A stretch of DNA of 64,000 nt. Origin: Streptomyces avidinii (GTDB lineage: Bacteria; Actinomycetota; Actinomycetes; Streptomycetales; Streptomycetaceae). This document shows, in pieces, positions 1 to 9,440 of this stretch. How positions within the stretch are numbered: position 1 is the first letter of the stretch; each line of letters begins with the position of its first letter. Position numbers and translations under genes: made by a program. Under the pieces are notes generated by a model. It was not told the DNA's origin. It saw only the letters and a program-made list of their open reading frames with translations, and did not search any database. The stretch covers positions 1-64,000 of the forward strand of contig NZ_BMVL01000015.1 in assembly GCF_014650695.1 (NCBI RefSeq), written 5' to 3'.

Positions 1-118
1 AGACATGCCCGCGCGCGCCGAGCCGAGGAGACACCCCGGCACGGCCCCACGCACCGACCCCCGCCGACACCGCCGCACACCCCAGTCACGCCGTCCACTG
101 AGGTGCGGGCCCGCACAT

Positions 119-152
119 CCAGCCTCGCCGGCGATTGAGGCGCGGGTCCGGG
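119..152 (+). repeat. Dispersed GC-rich repeat, copy A
   Basis: A copy of the repeat whose core reads CCGGCGnTTGAGG, preceded by CCAGCCTCG and followed by a G-rich tail. It lies in the 238 bases before the first gene's stop codon. That 238-base stretch holds no gene that I can support. Related copies occur near 33.6, 38.1, 42.0, 53.2 and 59.2 kb. Confidence 0.7.
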
Positions 153-238
153 CAGCGCCCGGCACACCGGCGCGAGCCGCACCACCGAGCCGCCGAGCCG
201 CCCGCAGGGCAACCCGCGCGAGCCGTACCGCAGGGCAG

Positions 239-1399
239 TCAGTACGACTTGGGGAGGCCGAGGGTTTGGTGGGAGATGAAGTTGAGGATCATCTCGCGGC
301 TGACCGGGGCGATGCGGGCCACCCGGGACGCGGTGATGAGGGAGGCGAGGCCGTACTCGCGCGTGAGGCCGTTGCCGCCGAGGGTGTGGACGGCCTGGTC
401 CACCGCCCGCACGCACGCCTCCCCCGCCGCGTACTTCGCCATGTTCGCCGCCTCGCCCGCCCCCATGTCGTCCCCCGCGTCGTACAGGCGGGCGGCCTTC
501 TGCATCATCAGGCGGGCCAGTTCCAGCTCGATGTGCGCCTGGGCCAGCGGGTGGGCCACCGCCTGGTGCGCGCCGATGGGGCTCTTCCACACCTGGCGGG
601 TCTTCGCGTAGTCCACGGCCTTGGCCAGGGCGTGGCGGCCCATCCCGATGGCGAAGGCGGCCGTCATGATCCGCTCGGGGTTGAGCCCGGCGAACAGCTG
701 GAGCAGGCCCGCGTCCTCGTCGCCGACCAGGGCGGACGCGGGCAGGCGGACGTCGTCCAGGGTGAGCTCGAACTGCTTCTCCGCCGCCTGCAGTTCCATG
801 TCTATGACGGTGCGGCCGAAGCCGGGTGCGTCTCGGGGCACGATGAACAGGCAGGGCTTGAGGCTGCCCGTGCGGGCGTCCTCGGTGCGGCCGACGATGA
901 GGGTGGCGTCGGCGATGTCGACGCCGGAGATGAAGACCTTGCGGCCGGTGAGGATCCAGTCCTGGCCGTCGCGGCGGGCCGTGGTGGTGATCCGGTGGGA
1001 GTTGGATCCGGCGTCGGGTTCGGTGATGCCGAAGGCCATGGTGCGGCTGCCGTCGGCGAGGCCGGGCAGCCAGGTCTCCTTCTGGGTCTCGGTGCCGAAG
1101 CGGGCGATGACCGTGCCGCAGATGGCGGGCGAGACGACCATCATGAGGAGGGGACAGCCCGCGGCCCCGAGTTCTTCCAGGACGATGGACAGTTCGGCGA
1201 TGCCGCCGCCTCCGCCGCCGTACTGCTCGGGGAGGTTGACCCCGAGGTAGCCGAGCTTCGCGGCGTCGGCCCACAGCTCGTCGGGGTGGCCGCCTTCGCG
1301 GGCGACGCGGGCGAGGTACTCACGGCCGTAGCGCCGCCCGAGCGCGGCGACGGCGGTGCGCAGGGCCTGGTGTTCTTCGGTTTCGATGACGGGGCTCAT
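239..1399 (-). CDS. Acyl-CoA dehydrogenase family protein
   Basis: A 386-aa FAD-dependent acyl-CoA dehydrogenase, predicted to introduce a 2,3-double bond into a CoA thioester. It has the family signature FGITEPDAGSNSH in the middle beta-domain and a C-terminal helical domain with the GGNGLTREYGL stretch near the position of the usual GGxGY signature. The ATG start overlaps the stop of the upstream carboxylase alpha gene (ATGA), so it is the last gene of a coupled operon. Next to an MCC-like carboxylase the natural guess is an isovaleryl- or citronellyl-CoA-type dehydrogenase. The substrate cannot be read from sequence alone. Confidence 0.9.
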   Translation of the reverse strand: MSPVIETEEHQALRTAVAALGRRYGREYLARVAREGGHPDELWADAAKLGYLGVNLPEQYGGGGGGIAELSIVLEELGAAGCPLLMMVVSPAICGTVIARFGTETQKETWLPGLADGSRTMAFGITEPDAGSNSHRITTTARRDGQDWILTGRKVFISGVDIADATLIVGRTEDARTGSLKPCLFIVPRDAPGFGRTVIDMELQAAEKQFELTLDDVRLPASALVGDEDAGLLQLFAGLNPERIMTAAFAIGMGRHALAKAVDYAKTRQVWKSPIGAHQAVAHPLAQAHIELELARLMMQKAARLYDAGDDMGAGEAANMAKYAAGEACVRAVDQAVHTLGGNGLTREYGLASLITASRVARIAPVSREMILNFISHQTLGLPKSY

Positions 1400-3306
1400 G
1401 CTTGCGGTTCCTCCTGGACTACGGCGAGCAGGGCGCCGAATTCGACCTGTTGGCCGGTGGCGACGTGGAGCGCGGTGAGCGTGCCGGAGGCCGGAGCGAG
1501 GATGCGGTGCTCCATCTTCATGGCCTCCAGCCAGAGCAGGGGCTGGCCGGCGGTGACGGCGCTGCCGGGGGCCAGGCCCTCGGCGATGCGCACGACGGTG
1601 CCGGGCATGGGGGCGAGCAGGGAGCCCGGTTCCGTGCGGTCCTGGGGGTCCGGGAAGCGGGGAACGGGGGTGAAGGTGTGGGCGCCGAGAGCTGAGTCCA
1701 CGTAGATCTCGGTCTTGTTCGAATTTTGTTTCACGTGGAACGCCCGCCGGATTCCCTCGACTTCGAGGGTGACGAGGGTGGGGGTGGCAGCCACGACCCG
1801 GATCCCGGGGTGGTTCACCGGGTGGTACTGGACCTCGTGCTCGACGCCGGCGGACCGGTAGCGGCGGGTGTGCGGCTGGGAGCGGACGTTGCGCCAGCCG
1901 CCGAGGCGGGCGGCGAGGGGGGCGTCCGGGGTGGGGGCGGCTTCGGCGAGGGCGGCGGCGAGGGCGGCCGCGGTGGCGTCCGGGGCGCCGCCGGTGAGGG
2001 TGTCGAGGTGGCGCTCGTAGAAGCCGGTGTCGAGGTGTCCAGCGGTGAACTCCGGGTGCCGCAGGGAGCGTACGAGGAGCTCGCGGTTGGTGGTGAGCCC
2101 GTGGATGCGGGCTCCGGCGAGGGCGTGGGCGAGTGTGCGGACGGCCTCGGCGCGGGTGGGGGCGTGGGCGACGACCTTGGCGAGCATGGGGTCGTAGTGG
2201 ATGCCGACGGTGTCCCCGTCGGTGAAACCGGTGTCGACGCGGACCTCGCCGGGGATGGCGAGGGTGTGCAGGGCGCCGGTCTGCGGGCGCCAGTCCTGGG
2301 CGGGGTCCTCGGCGTACAGGCGGGCCTCGACGGCGTGGCCGGTGGGCTGCGGGGGCGCCGGGGGCAGGGCCGCGCCCTCGGCGATGCGCAGCTGGAGCGC
2401 GACGAGGTCGAGGTCGAAGACGGCTTCGGTGACGGGGTGTTCGACCTGGAGGCGGGTGTTCATCTCCAGGAAGTACGGGCGGCCGTCGGCGGTGACGAGG
2501 AATTCGACGGTGCCCGCGCCCCGGTAGGAGACGGCTCGGGCGGCGGCGACGGCGGCTTCGTGGAGGGTGGTGCGGAGGGCTTCGGACAGGCCCGGGGCGG
2601 GGGCTTCCTCGATGACTTTCTGGTGGCGGCGCTGGAGGGAGCAGTCGCGGGTGCCGAGCGCCCAGACGGTGCCGTGGGCGTCGGCGAGGATCTGCACCTC
2701 GACGTGGCGGCCGCGTTCCACGTAGGGCTCGGCGAAGACCTCGCCGTCGCCGAAGGCCGAGCGGGCCTCGGCGACGGCCGCGTCGAGGGCCTCCTTGAGC
2801 TGGTCGAGGTCGCGGACCACGCGCATGCCGCGGCCGCCGCCGCCGGCCGCGGCCTTGAGGAGCAGGGGCAGGTCGGCGGGGGTGGCGGCGGCCGGGTCGA
2901 CGGGGTCCAGGAGCGGTACTGCGGCGGCGCGCATCAGTTCCTTGGCCCGGGTCTTGGAGGCCATGGCCTCGATCGCCTCGGGGGGCGGCCCGATCCAGGT
3001 CAGGCCGGCGGCCAGGACCTCGCGGGCGAAGTCGGCGTTCTCGGAGAGGAAGCCGTAGCCGGGGTGCACGGCGTCGGCGCCCGCGGCGAGGGCGGCTTTG
3101 ATGATCAGGTCGCCGCGCAGGTAGGTGTCGGCGGGGGCCGCTCCGGGCAGGCGTACGGCCGCGTCGGCGTCGCGGACGTGCAGGGCGTCGGCGTCGGGGT
3201 CGGAGTGGACGGCGACGGTGGCCAGGCCCAGGGCGCGGGCGGTGCGGAAGATCCGGACGGCGATCTCGCCGCGGTTGGCGACGAGGAGGGAGGTCAGGTT
3301 CGTCAT
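1396..3306 (-). CDS. Acyl-CoA carboxylase alpha subunit (biotin carboxylase + BCCP)
   Basis: A 636-aa protein with a biotin carboxylase N-terminus (LLVANRGEIAVRIFR at the start, then an ATP-grasp domain) and a C-terminal biotinyl domain. The AMKM biotin-attachment motif is about 50 residues from the end. It carboxylates its own biotin and passes CO2 to the beta subunit encoded just upstream. The ATG at 3306 lies 8 bases after the beta-subunit stop, and its own stop overlaps the next start by 4 bases. Length and domain order match methylcrotonyl-CoA or geranyl-CoA carboxylase alpha chains (LiuD/AtuF type). A propionyl-CoA type is less likely given the neighbours. Confidence 0.92.
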   Translation of the reverse strand: MTNLTSLLVANRGEIAVRIFRTARALGLATVAVHSDPDADALHVRDADAAVRLPGAAPADTYLRGDLIIKAALAAGADAVHPGYGFLSENADFAREVLAAGLTWIGPPPEAIEAMASKTRAKELMRAAAVPLLDPVDPAAATPADLPLLLKAAAGGGGRGMRVVRDLDQLKEALDAAVAEARSAFGDGEVFAEPYVERGRHVEVQILADAHGTVWALGTRDCSLQRRHQKVIEEAPAPGLSEALRTTLHEAAVAAARAVSYRGAGTVEFLVTADGRPYFLEMNTRLQVEHPVTEAVFDLDLVALQLRIAEGAALPPAPPQPTGHAVEARLYAEDPAQDWRPQTGALHTLAIPGEVRVDTGFTDGDTVGIHYDPMLAKVVAHAPTRAEAVRTLAHALAGARIHGLTTNRELLVRSLRHPEFTAGHLDTGFYERHLDTLTGGAPDATAAALAAALAEAAPTPDAPLAARLGGWRNVRSQPHTRRYRSAGVEHEVQYHPVNHPGIRVVAATPTLVTLEVEGIRRAFHVKQNSNKTEIYVDSALGAHTFTPVPRFPDPQDRTEPGSLLAPMPGTVVRIAEGLAPGSAVTAGQPLLWLEAMKMEHRILAPASGTLTALHVATGQQVEFGALLAVVQEEPQA

Positions 3307-3314
3307 GTGCGGGC

Positions 3315-4913
3315 TCACATCCGGAAGACGCCGAAGCCGCCACGGGCGCCCTCGACGGGGGCGTTGTGGACGGCCGACAGGCACAGGCCGAGGACGGTAC
3401 GGGTGTCGCGCGGGTCGATGACCCCGTCGTCGTACAGCCGCCCGGACAGGAACATCGGCAGGGACTCGGACTCGATCTGGGCCTCCACGAAGGCGCGCAT
3501 TCCGGCGTCGGCCTCTTCGTCGTACGGCTGTCCCTTGGCGGCGGCGGACTGCCGGGACACGATGGAGAGCACGCCGGCCAGCTGCTGGGGGCCCATGACG
3601 GCGGACTTGGCGCTGGGCCACGCGAAGAGGAAGCGGGGGTCGTAGGCGCGGCCGCACATGCCGTAGTGGCCGGCGCCGTAGCTGGCGCCGATGAGCACGG
3701 ACAGGTGCGGGACCTTCGAGTTGGCCACCGCGTTGATCATCATTGAGCCGTGCTTGATGATGCCGCCCTGCTCGTACTCCTTGCCGACCATGTAGCCGGT
3801 GGTGTTGTGGAGGAAGACGAGGGGGATGTCGCGCTGGTTGGCGAGCTGGATGAACTGCGCGGCCTTCTGGGACTCGGCGCTGAACAGCACGCCCTGCGCG
3901 TTGGCGAGGATGCCGACCGGGTAGCCGTGGAGGGTGGCCCAGCCGGTGACGAGGCTGGGGCCGTAGAGGGGCTTGAACTCGTCGAAGTCGGAGGCGTCGA
4001 CGATCCGGGCGATGACCTCGCGCGGGTCGAAGGGGGTTTTGAGGTCGGGCGGGACGATGCCGAGGAGTTCCTCGGGGTCGTGGAGGGGTTCCTCGGCGCG
4101 GGGCGGGTCCGTGTGCGGCTTGCGGTGGCTCAGCCGGGCGACGACGCGGCGGGCCCGGCGGATGGCGTCGTACTCGTCGAGTGCGTAGTAGTCGGCGAGT
4201 CCGGAGGTGCGGGCGTGCATGTCGGCGCCGCCGAGGGACTCGTCGTCGCTCTCCTCGCCGGTGGCCATCTTGACCAGGGGCGGACCGCCGAGGAACACCT
4301 TGGAACGGTCCTTGATCATGATGGTGTGGTCGGACATGCCGGGGATGTACGCGCCTCCTGCGGTGGAGTTGCCGAAGACGACGGCGACGGTCGGGATGCC
4401 TTCGGCCGAGAGCCGGGTGAGGTCGCGGAAGATCGCGCCGCCCGGGATGAAGATCTCCTTCTGGGAGGGCAGGTCGGCGCCGCCGGACTCCACGAGGCTG
4501 ATGCAGGGCAGGCGGTTCTGCCGGGCGATCTCGTTGGCCCGCAGTGCCTTCTTCAGCGTCCAGGGATTGGAGGCGCCGCCGCGGACGGTGGGGTCGTTGG
4601 CGGTGACCAGGCACTCGACGCCCTCGACGGTGCCGATGCCGGTGACCATGGAGGCGCCGACGGGGTAGTCGCTGCCCCACGCGGCGAGCGGGGACAGCTC
4701 CAGGAACGGGGTGTCCGGGTCGAGGAGCAGCTCGATGCGCTCGCGCGCCAGGAGCTTGCCGCGGGCCCGGTGGCGGGCGGTGTACTTCTCGCCGCCGCCC
4801 GCGAGGGCCTTGGCGTGTTCGGTGTCGAGGGCGGCGAGGCGCTCCAGCGCGGCGGTACGGGCCTGCGCGTGCTCGGGGGCGTGCGGGTCGACGGTGGTGC
4901 CGAGGCGGGTCAT
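3315..4913 (-). CDS. Acyl-CoA carboxylase beta subunit (carboxyltransferase)
   Basis: A 532-aa carboxyltransferase of the crotonase-like fold, with the two CoA/biotin-binding halves visible (for example VVFGNSTAGGAYIPGMSDH in the first half and GASYGAGHYGMCGRAYDP in the second). Its length and the DPTVRGG region resemble the beta subunit of methylcrotonyl-CoA carboxylase (LiuB) or geranyl-CoA carboxylase (AtuC) rather than PccB. The ATG start overlaps the stop of the AtuA-like gene (ATGA). With the alpha subunit it should form an alpha6beta6 enzyme in the cytosol. Confidence 0.92.
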   Translation of the reverse strand: MTRLGTTVDPHAPEHAQARTAALERLAALDTEHAKALAGGGEKYTARHRARGKLLARERIELLLDPDTPFLELSPLAAWGSDYPVGASMVTGIGTVEGVECLVTANDPTVRGGASNPWTLKKALRANEIARQNRLPCISLVESGGADLPSQKEIFIPGGAIFRDLTRLSAEGIPTVAVVFGNSTAGGAYIPGMSDHTIMIKDRSKVFLGGPPLVKMATGEESDDESLGGADMHARTSGLADYYALDEYDAIRRARRVVARLSHRKPHTDPPRAEEPLHDPEELLGIVPPDLKTPFDPREVIARIVDASDFDEFKPLYGPSLVTGWATLHGYPVGILANAQGVLFSAESQKAAQFIQLANQRDIPLVFLHNTTGYMVGKEYEQGGIIKHGSMMINAVANSKVPHLSVLIGASYGAGHYGMCGRAYDPRFLFAWPSAKSAVMGPQQLAGVLSIVSRQSAAAKGQPYDEEADAGMRAFVEAQIESESLPMFLSGRLYDDGVIDPRDTRTVLGLCLSAVHNAPVEGARGGFGVFRM

Positions 4914-6625
4914 GGGGTGGCCTCCGGGGCCGGGAGGAGAGCGACGGGGATGTCGAGGTGGCGGGCGCGGAGCCATTCGCCGAGGGCCTTGGCCTGGGGG
5001 TCGAAGCGGTGGCCGGAGGCGACTCCGTCGCCGAGGATGCCGGTGACGGTGAAGTTCAGGGCCCGCAGCAGTGGCAGCTCGTGGCGGGTGACGGGCAGGC
5101 CGCGGGTCTCCGGGAGCAGCTCCTGGAACACCTCGGCGGTGAGGGTGTGGAGCAGCCACTCCCAGGCGGGGTCGGCCTCGACCCAGACCCCGACGTTGGC
5201 GTCGCCACCCTTGTCGCCGCTGCGGGCCCCGGCCACTGCGCCGAGCGGCGCGCGTACGGTGGGCCCTACGGGCGGCGCTACGGGGGCTCCGCTCCCGTAG
5301 GGCCGCGCCTCGAACGCCGGCGGGTCCGGACGTGCAGCCGGGTCGGCCGGCGGGACCGGAAGTCGGGTGCCGTCCGGGAGGACTGCCGTGTGCGGGACCT
5401 CGTCCGACGGGATCAGGGTCGAGGTGAAGACGCCGTAGGGCTGTGCCGGGCCGGGTGGGGCGGTGACGTGGAAGCCCGGGTAGCTGCCGAGGGCCAGTTC
5501 GATCGCCGCCCGGGTCAGGGCGCGGCCCACCCGGTCCGGGGACGGGTCGCGGACCACCAGGCGCAGCAGGGCGGAGGCCGTTTCCTGCGTGTCGGCGTCC
5601 TCGTGGTCGGTACGGGCCAGGGTCCAGGTGGCGTCGGCCACCCCCTCCAACACGTCGGCGAGTTGGGTGCGGACGAGGTTCGCCTTCGCCTCGATGTCCA
5701 GGCCGGTCAGGACGAAGACGACCTCGTTGCGCCAGCCGCCGATCCGGGTGACGCCCGCCTTGAGGGCGGGCGGCGGGGCCTCCCCGCGCACGCCCGAGAT
5801 CCGCACGCGGTCGGCGCCCTCGTGGGTCAGCCGGACGGTGTCCAGGCGGGTGGTCACGTCGGGGCCGAGGTACCGGACGCCCTGGGTCTCGTAGAGGAGT
5901 TGGGCGGTGACGGTGCCCGTGGTGACGGCGCCGCCCGTGCCCGGGTGTTTGGTGATGACCGCCGAGCCGTCCTCGGCGATCTCCGCGAGCGGGAAGCCGG
6001 GGCGGCGGACGTCGTGCCGGGCGAAGAAGGAGTAGTTGCCGCCGGTGGCCTGCGTTCCGCATTCCAGGACGTGGCCCGCGGCCACCGCCCCCGCCAGCCG
6101 GTCGTGGTCGTCGGCCGCCCAGTCGAACCACCAGGCCGCCGGGCCGCTGACCAGCGCCGCGTCCGTGACCCGGCCGGTCACCACGACGTCCGCCCCGGCG
6201 CGCAGGCAGGCCGTGATCCCGGCGCCCCCGAGGTAGGCGTTGGCCGTCAGGGCCCCGTCCACCTGCGCGGTGAGGTCGTCGCCCTCGACGTGGGCGACCC
6301 GCACCGGGACACCGGTCTTCGCCGCCAGGGCCCGTATCGCGTCGGCGAGTCCGGCCGGGTTGAGGCCGCCGGCGTTCGCGACGATCCGTACGCCCCGCTC
6401 GTGCGCGAGCGCGAGCCCTTCCTCCAGTTGGCGCAGGAAGGTCTTGGCGTAGCCGAGTTCGGGGTTCTTCAGGCGGTCGCGGCCCAGGATCAGCATGGTC
6501 AGCTCGGCCAGGTAGTCCCCGGTCAGCACGTCCAGCGGGCCACCGGTGAGCATCTCGCGCAGGGCGCCGAAGCGGTCCCCGTAGAAGCCCGAGGCGTTGC
6601 CGATGACCAGCGGGCGCCGGGTCAC
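4910..6625 (-). CDS. AtuA-like protein (DUF1446) with C-terminal AtuA-like domain
   Basis: A 571-aa protein. Residues 1 to about 450 match the DUF1446/AtuA family (IGNASGFYGDR start; IVANAGGLNPAGLADAIR). The last 100 residues, containing GARSGDKGGDANVGVWVE, look like the separate ferredoxin-fold AtuA-like domain. The family is genetically linked to acyclic terpene and leucine/isovalerate catabolism, and its exact reaction is not known. A GTG start at 6625 is chosen because it overlaps the upstream stop (GTGA) and places the conserved NASGFYGD near the N-terminus. Upstream in-frame residues are shadow sequence. Confidence 0.88.
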   Translation of the reverse strand: MTRRPLVIGNASGFYGDRFGALREMLTGGPLDVLTGDYLAELTMLILGRDRLKNPELGYAKTFLRQLEEGLALAHERGVRIVANAGGLNPAGLADAIRALAAKTGVPVRVAHVEGDDLTAQVDGALTANAYLGGAGITACLRAGADVVVTGRVTDAALVSGPAAWWFDWAADDHDRLAGAVAAGHVLECGTQATGGNYSFFARHDVRRPGFPLAEIAEDGSAVITKHPGTGGAVTTGTVTAQLLYETQGVRYLGPDVTTRLDTVRLTHEGADRVRISGVRGEAPPPALKAGVTRIGGWRNEVVFVLTGLDIEAKANLVRTQLADVLEGVADATWTLARTDHEDADTQETASALLRLVVRDPSPDRVGRALTRAAIELALGSYPGFHVTAPPGPAQPYGVFTSTLIPSDEVPHTAVLPDGTRLPVPPADPAARPDPPAFEARPYGSGAPVAPPVGPTVRAPLGAVAGARSGDKGGDANVGVWVEADPAWEWLLHTLTAEVFQELLPETRGLPVTRHELPLLRALNFTVTGILGDGVASGHRFDPQAKALGEWLRARHLDIPVALLPAPEATP

Positions 6626-7434
6626 CGGGAGGACCCCGGTTCCCGGCCGGGCCCCGCGGGGCCGGCGAAGGCCTGGGCGATGTCCAGCCAGCGGTCCGCG
6701 TCGGGGCCGGTCGCCGTGAGGTCGAGGTCGGCGCGGTGGGCCCGCTGGGTGACCAGCAGGCAGAAGTCGAGCGCGGGGCCGGTGATCCGCTGCGGAGCGT
6801 CCGGCGGGCCGTACGTCCACACCTGCGGGCCGTCGGGGGCCGTCAGCTCCACCCGGAACTCCTCGGTGGGGGCGGGCAGGGCGCGTACGGCGTAGGCGTA
6901 GTCGCGGGCCCGTACGCCGATCCGTGCGACGTGCCGCAGCCGCGCGGTCGGGGTGCGGCGCGCGCCGAGCGCGTCGGCGACGTCCTGGCCGTGCGCCCAG
7001 GTCTCCATCAGCCGGGCACTGGCCATCGAGGCGGCCTTCATGGGCGGCCCGTACCAGGGGAAGCGGGTGTCGGGCGAAGCCGCGGCCAGTGCCGCGTCGA
7101 GGGCGCCGCGCGTGGCCCGCCAGCGGGCGAGCAGCTCGGCGGGCACCAGTTCCGCGCCCTCGCGGGCGCCCTCGTCGACGAAGGTGTCGGGGGCCTTCAG
7201 GGCTTCCTCGACCATGCGTCCGAAGCCGGTGGCGTCGGTGAGGGAGAGCAGCGAGGCCCGGTCGGTCCAGTGCAGGTGGGCGATCTGGTGGGCGACGGTC
7301 CAGCCGGGCGCCGGGGTGGGCCGGGCCCAGTCGGTGGCGGCCAACTCCCCTACCAGGGAGTCCAGTTCATGACCCTCTTCGCGCAGATCTGCGAAGACGG
7401 CGACGGCTGCGCGGGCGGCGGACGGATCGGGCAC
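6622..7434 (-). CDS. TIGR03084 family protein (DinB/maleylpyruvate isomerase-like fold)
   Basis: A 270-aa protein of the actinobacterial TIGR03084 type. The N-terminus has the mycothiol-dependent maleylpyruvate isomerase/DinB helix bundle pattern: W..PTPAPGWTVAHQIAHLHWTD, with the metal-ligand-type His residues, and a later METWAHGQDV. GTG at 7434 is preceded by AAGGGGAG at good spacing, so the longer reading from further upstream is rejected. It is the first gene of the five-gene operon. The role is unknown; a hydrolase or metal-dependent step in acyl-CoA or terpene breakdown is inferred only from the company it keeps. Confidence 0.82.
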   Translation of the reverse strand: MPDPSAARAAVAVFADLREEGHELDSLVGELAATDWARPTPAPGWTVAHQIAHLHWTDRASLLSLTDATGFGRMVEEALKAPDTFVDEGAREGAELVPAELLARWRATRGALDAALAAASPDTRFPWYGPPMKAASMASARLMETWAHGQDVADALGARRTPTARLRHVARIGVRARDYAYAVRALPAPTEEFRVELTAPDGPQVWTYGPPDAPQRITGPALDFCLLVTQRAHRADLDLTATGPDADRWLDIAQAFAGPAGPGREPGSSR

Positions 7435-7795
7435 GGTGCGCTCCCCTTCTCGGCGTGAGGGGAAGACTGGCAGCACCCACCAAAACAATCAAGCATGCTT
7501 GCATGATTTTTTCCCGTGCCGGCGCCTTCCCGCCACACGCACCAAACCAGCACAACAGAAAGGCAGTTGCCTTCCCACCCGCCGGACGCAGGTCCCGCCG
7601 TGCGGCGGCCCGCGGGCACGGAGGGGGCGATTTCGGCCGTAACCCGGAAACTCGCGATACGTCACCGGATGTCCTGTCGATACTGAACGTTCCGCTCCGG
7701 CCCGGACGGGCGCACACACCACGCACCGCACCCCCACGTTCGTGTCACTCGAACCGTTCGACGACGAAAGACGACGACGAAGAGGATGGACTGAC
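7435..7795. other. Divergent intergenic region
   Basis: About 360 bases between the catabolic operon (minus) and the CocE-like hydrolase (plus). Apart from the palindrome at 7490-7501 and the T-rich run after it, I see no gene. GC content drops clearly around 7480-7560, as expected for promoter DNA. Confidence 0.6.
7490..7501. promoter_or_regulatory. Perfect 12-bp palindrome, probable TetR-type operator
   Basis: CAAGCATGCTTG is a perfect palindrome inside an AT-rich patch (AATCA on the left, CATGATT on the right). It lies 56 bases upstream of the GTG start of the catabolic operon. Position and form suit a TetR-family repressor site. No TetR gene is within the window at this end. Confidence 0.6.
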
Positions 7796-9418
7796 GTGAC
7801 TCCAGCCGCCCGAACTCCCTTCTCCCTCTATCCCGAACTCGACGGGACCGCCCTCACCGCCTTCGTCGCCGCCCTGGAGAGCGGCGACGTCACCGGCCTC
7901 TCACCCGCCCGCGCCGCCGAGATCGCCGAGGTCCGCTCGGTCGCCGTCTTCACCCGCGGCAAGGTGACGGGCGCCGACGGGGACCTCCTGGACGCCGCGC
8001 TCTGGCGACACACCGGAACCCAGCCCCGCCCCGCGATCGTCATGCCCTCGCCCTGGTCCAGCCTGGGCTGGCTCCCGTACGCCGTCCAGGCCTCCCTCTT
8101 CGCGGCCCGCGGCTACAACGTCCTCGCCTACTCCACCCGCGGTTTCGCCGGCTCCGAGGGCCAGGTCGACGTCGCGGGCCCGCTCGACGTCGCCGACGGC
8201 AGCCGCGCCCTCGACCACCTCATCGAGCGCAGCACCGGGACCGTGACGAAGATCGGCTTCCTCGGGGACTCGTACGGCTCCGGCGTCAGCCAGCTCGTCG
8301 CCGCGCACGACACCCGCGTCGACGCCGTCGTCGCCCTCAGCACCTGGGGCGACCTCGGCGAAGCCTTCTACGAGAACTCCACGCGGCACGTCGCGGCCGT
8401 CCGGGCCCTGCTCGACGCGGCCGCGAAGGCCCGGCTCAGCCCGCAGACGCAGAGCGTCTTCGACAACGTCCTCGCCAACCGCGACGTCCAGGGCACCCTG
8501 CGCTGGGCGGAGACCCGCTCGCCCTTCTCCCACATCAAGGAGCTCAACCGCCGCCAGGTACCGGTGTTCTTCTCCCACGCCTGGCACGAGACGCTCTTCC
8601 CGCCCAACCAGACGCTGAAGATGTTCAACGAACTGACCGGTCCCAAACGCCTCGCCGTATCCATCGGCGACCACTCCGGCCCCGAGATGACCGGCATGCT
8701 CGGCCTGCCCAACCGGATCTGGACGGACGCCCACCGCTGGCTCGACCGCCACCTCAAGGACATCGACAACGGCATCGACGCCGATGGTGAGGTGCTCGGC
8801 GAGATCATGTGGAGCAAGGCCCTCGAACCCCGCCCCACCTGGCCCTCCCTCACCGAACGCGTGGAACGGCTGCACCTGGCGGACGACGGCGAGCTCGGCG
8901 AGGAGCCGCAGCCCGGCTGGACGTCGACCGTGCTGTGCGGGGTGGACACCCCGGCGACCGTCGCCGACAAGGTGGTGCAGTCCGGCTACGCGGAGATCGC
9001 CGGCCGCCCGAAGATCTACCGGACCCAGGACATCGACCGCACCGTCGCCGCCGTGTGGACCGCGGACCCCGTCGCCGAGACCACCCGGCTGCGCGGCATA
9101 CCGCGGCTGCGCGTGACGTACCGGGCGGCGAACCCCGGATCCACCTTCGTCGCGTACCTCCTCGACACGGCACCCGACGGGACGGCGCACATCGTCACGC
9201 ACGCCCCGTACACCGACCTCGACTCCCCGCCCGACAGCCTGATCAGCGCGGACATCGAACTCCAGGCCACGGCCTACGACGTGCCGCGCGGCCACCGGCT
9301 GATGCTGGTGATCGACGCCCGCGACCCCTTCTACGGCGACGCCAATCTCCCGCGCGCGACCCTGGCGTTCACCTCCCCGGACGCCACCCCGTCCTACCTG
9401 GACCTCCCCCTGGGCTGA
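7796..9418 (+). CDS. CocE/NonD family hydrolase (X-Pro dipeptidyl-peptidase-like)
   Basis: A 540-aa alpha/beta hydrolase. The N-terminal catalytic domain has the nucleophile elbow GDSYGS at about residue 160, typical of the S15/CocE family. The C-terminal third is the jelly-roll domain (LRVTYRAANPGSTFVAYLLD). No signal peptide is seen. The GTG at 7796 is preferred over GTG 7742 because AGAGGA precedes it and the intervening residues are low-complexity. Likely substrates are acyl esters or peptides ending in Xaa-Pro; the sequence does not decide which. Confidence 0.85.
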   Translation: MTPAARTPFSLYPELDGTALTAFVAALESGDVTGLSPARAAEIAEVRSVAVFTRGKVTGADGDLLDAALWRHTGTQPRPAIVMPSPWSSLGWLPYAVQASLFAARGYNVLAYSTRGFAGSEGQVDVAGPLDVADGSRALDHLIERSTGTVTKIGFLGDSYGSGVSQLVAAHDTRVDAVVALSTWGDLGEAFYENSTRHVAAVRALLDAAAKARLSPQTQSVFDNVLANRDVQGTLRWAETRSPFSHIKELNRRQVPVFFSHAWHETLFPPNQTLKMFNELTGPKRLAVSIGDHSGPEMTGMLGLPNRIWTDAHRWLDRHLKDIDNGIDADGEVLGEIMWSKALEPRPTWPSLTERVERLHLADDGELGEEPQPGWTSTVLCGVDTPATVADKVVQSGYAEIAGRPKIYRTQDIDRTVAAVWTADPVAETTRLRGIPRLRVTYRAANPGSTFVAYLLDTAPDGTAHIVTHAPYTDLDSPPDSLISADIELQATAYDVPRGHRLMLVIDARDPFYGDANLPRATLAFTSPDATPSYLDLPLG

Positions 9419-9440
9419 CCCGCCGTCGGGGGCTTCGGGG

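Noticed and set aside
5..1705. Long plus-strand open frames (566 aa here; also 1726-3645, 4958-6895)
   Set aside because: They are antisense to the well-recognised carboxylase operon, are rich in Arg, Ala, Gly and Val in low-complexity runs, and have no family pattern. High GC makes such shadows routine.
1396..4680. A single 1094-aa fusion of carboxylase beta and alpha
   Set aside because: The beta-like part in that frame is a frame-shifted shadow. The true beta subunit lies at 3315-4913 in another frame with its own start and stop.
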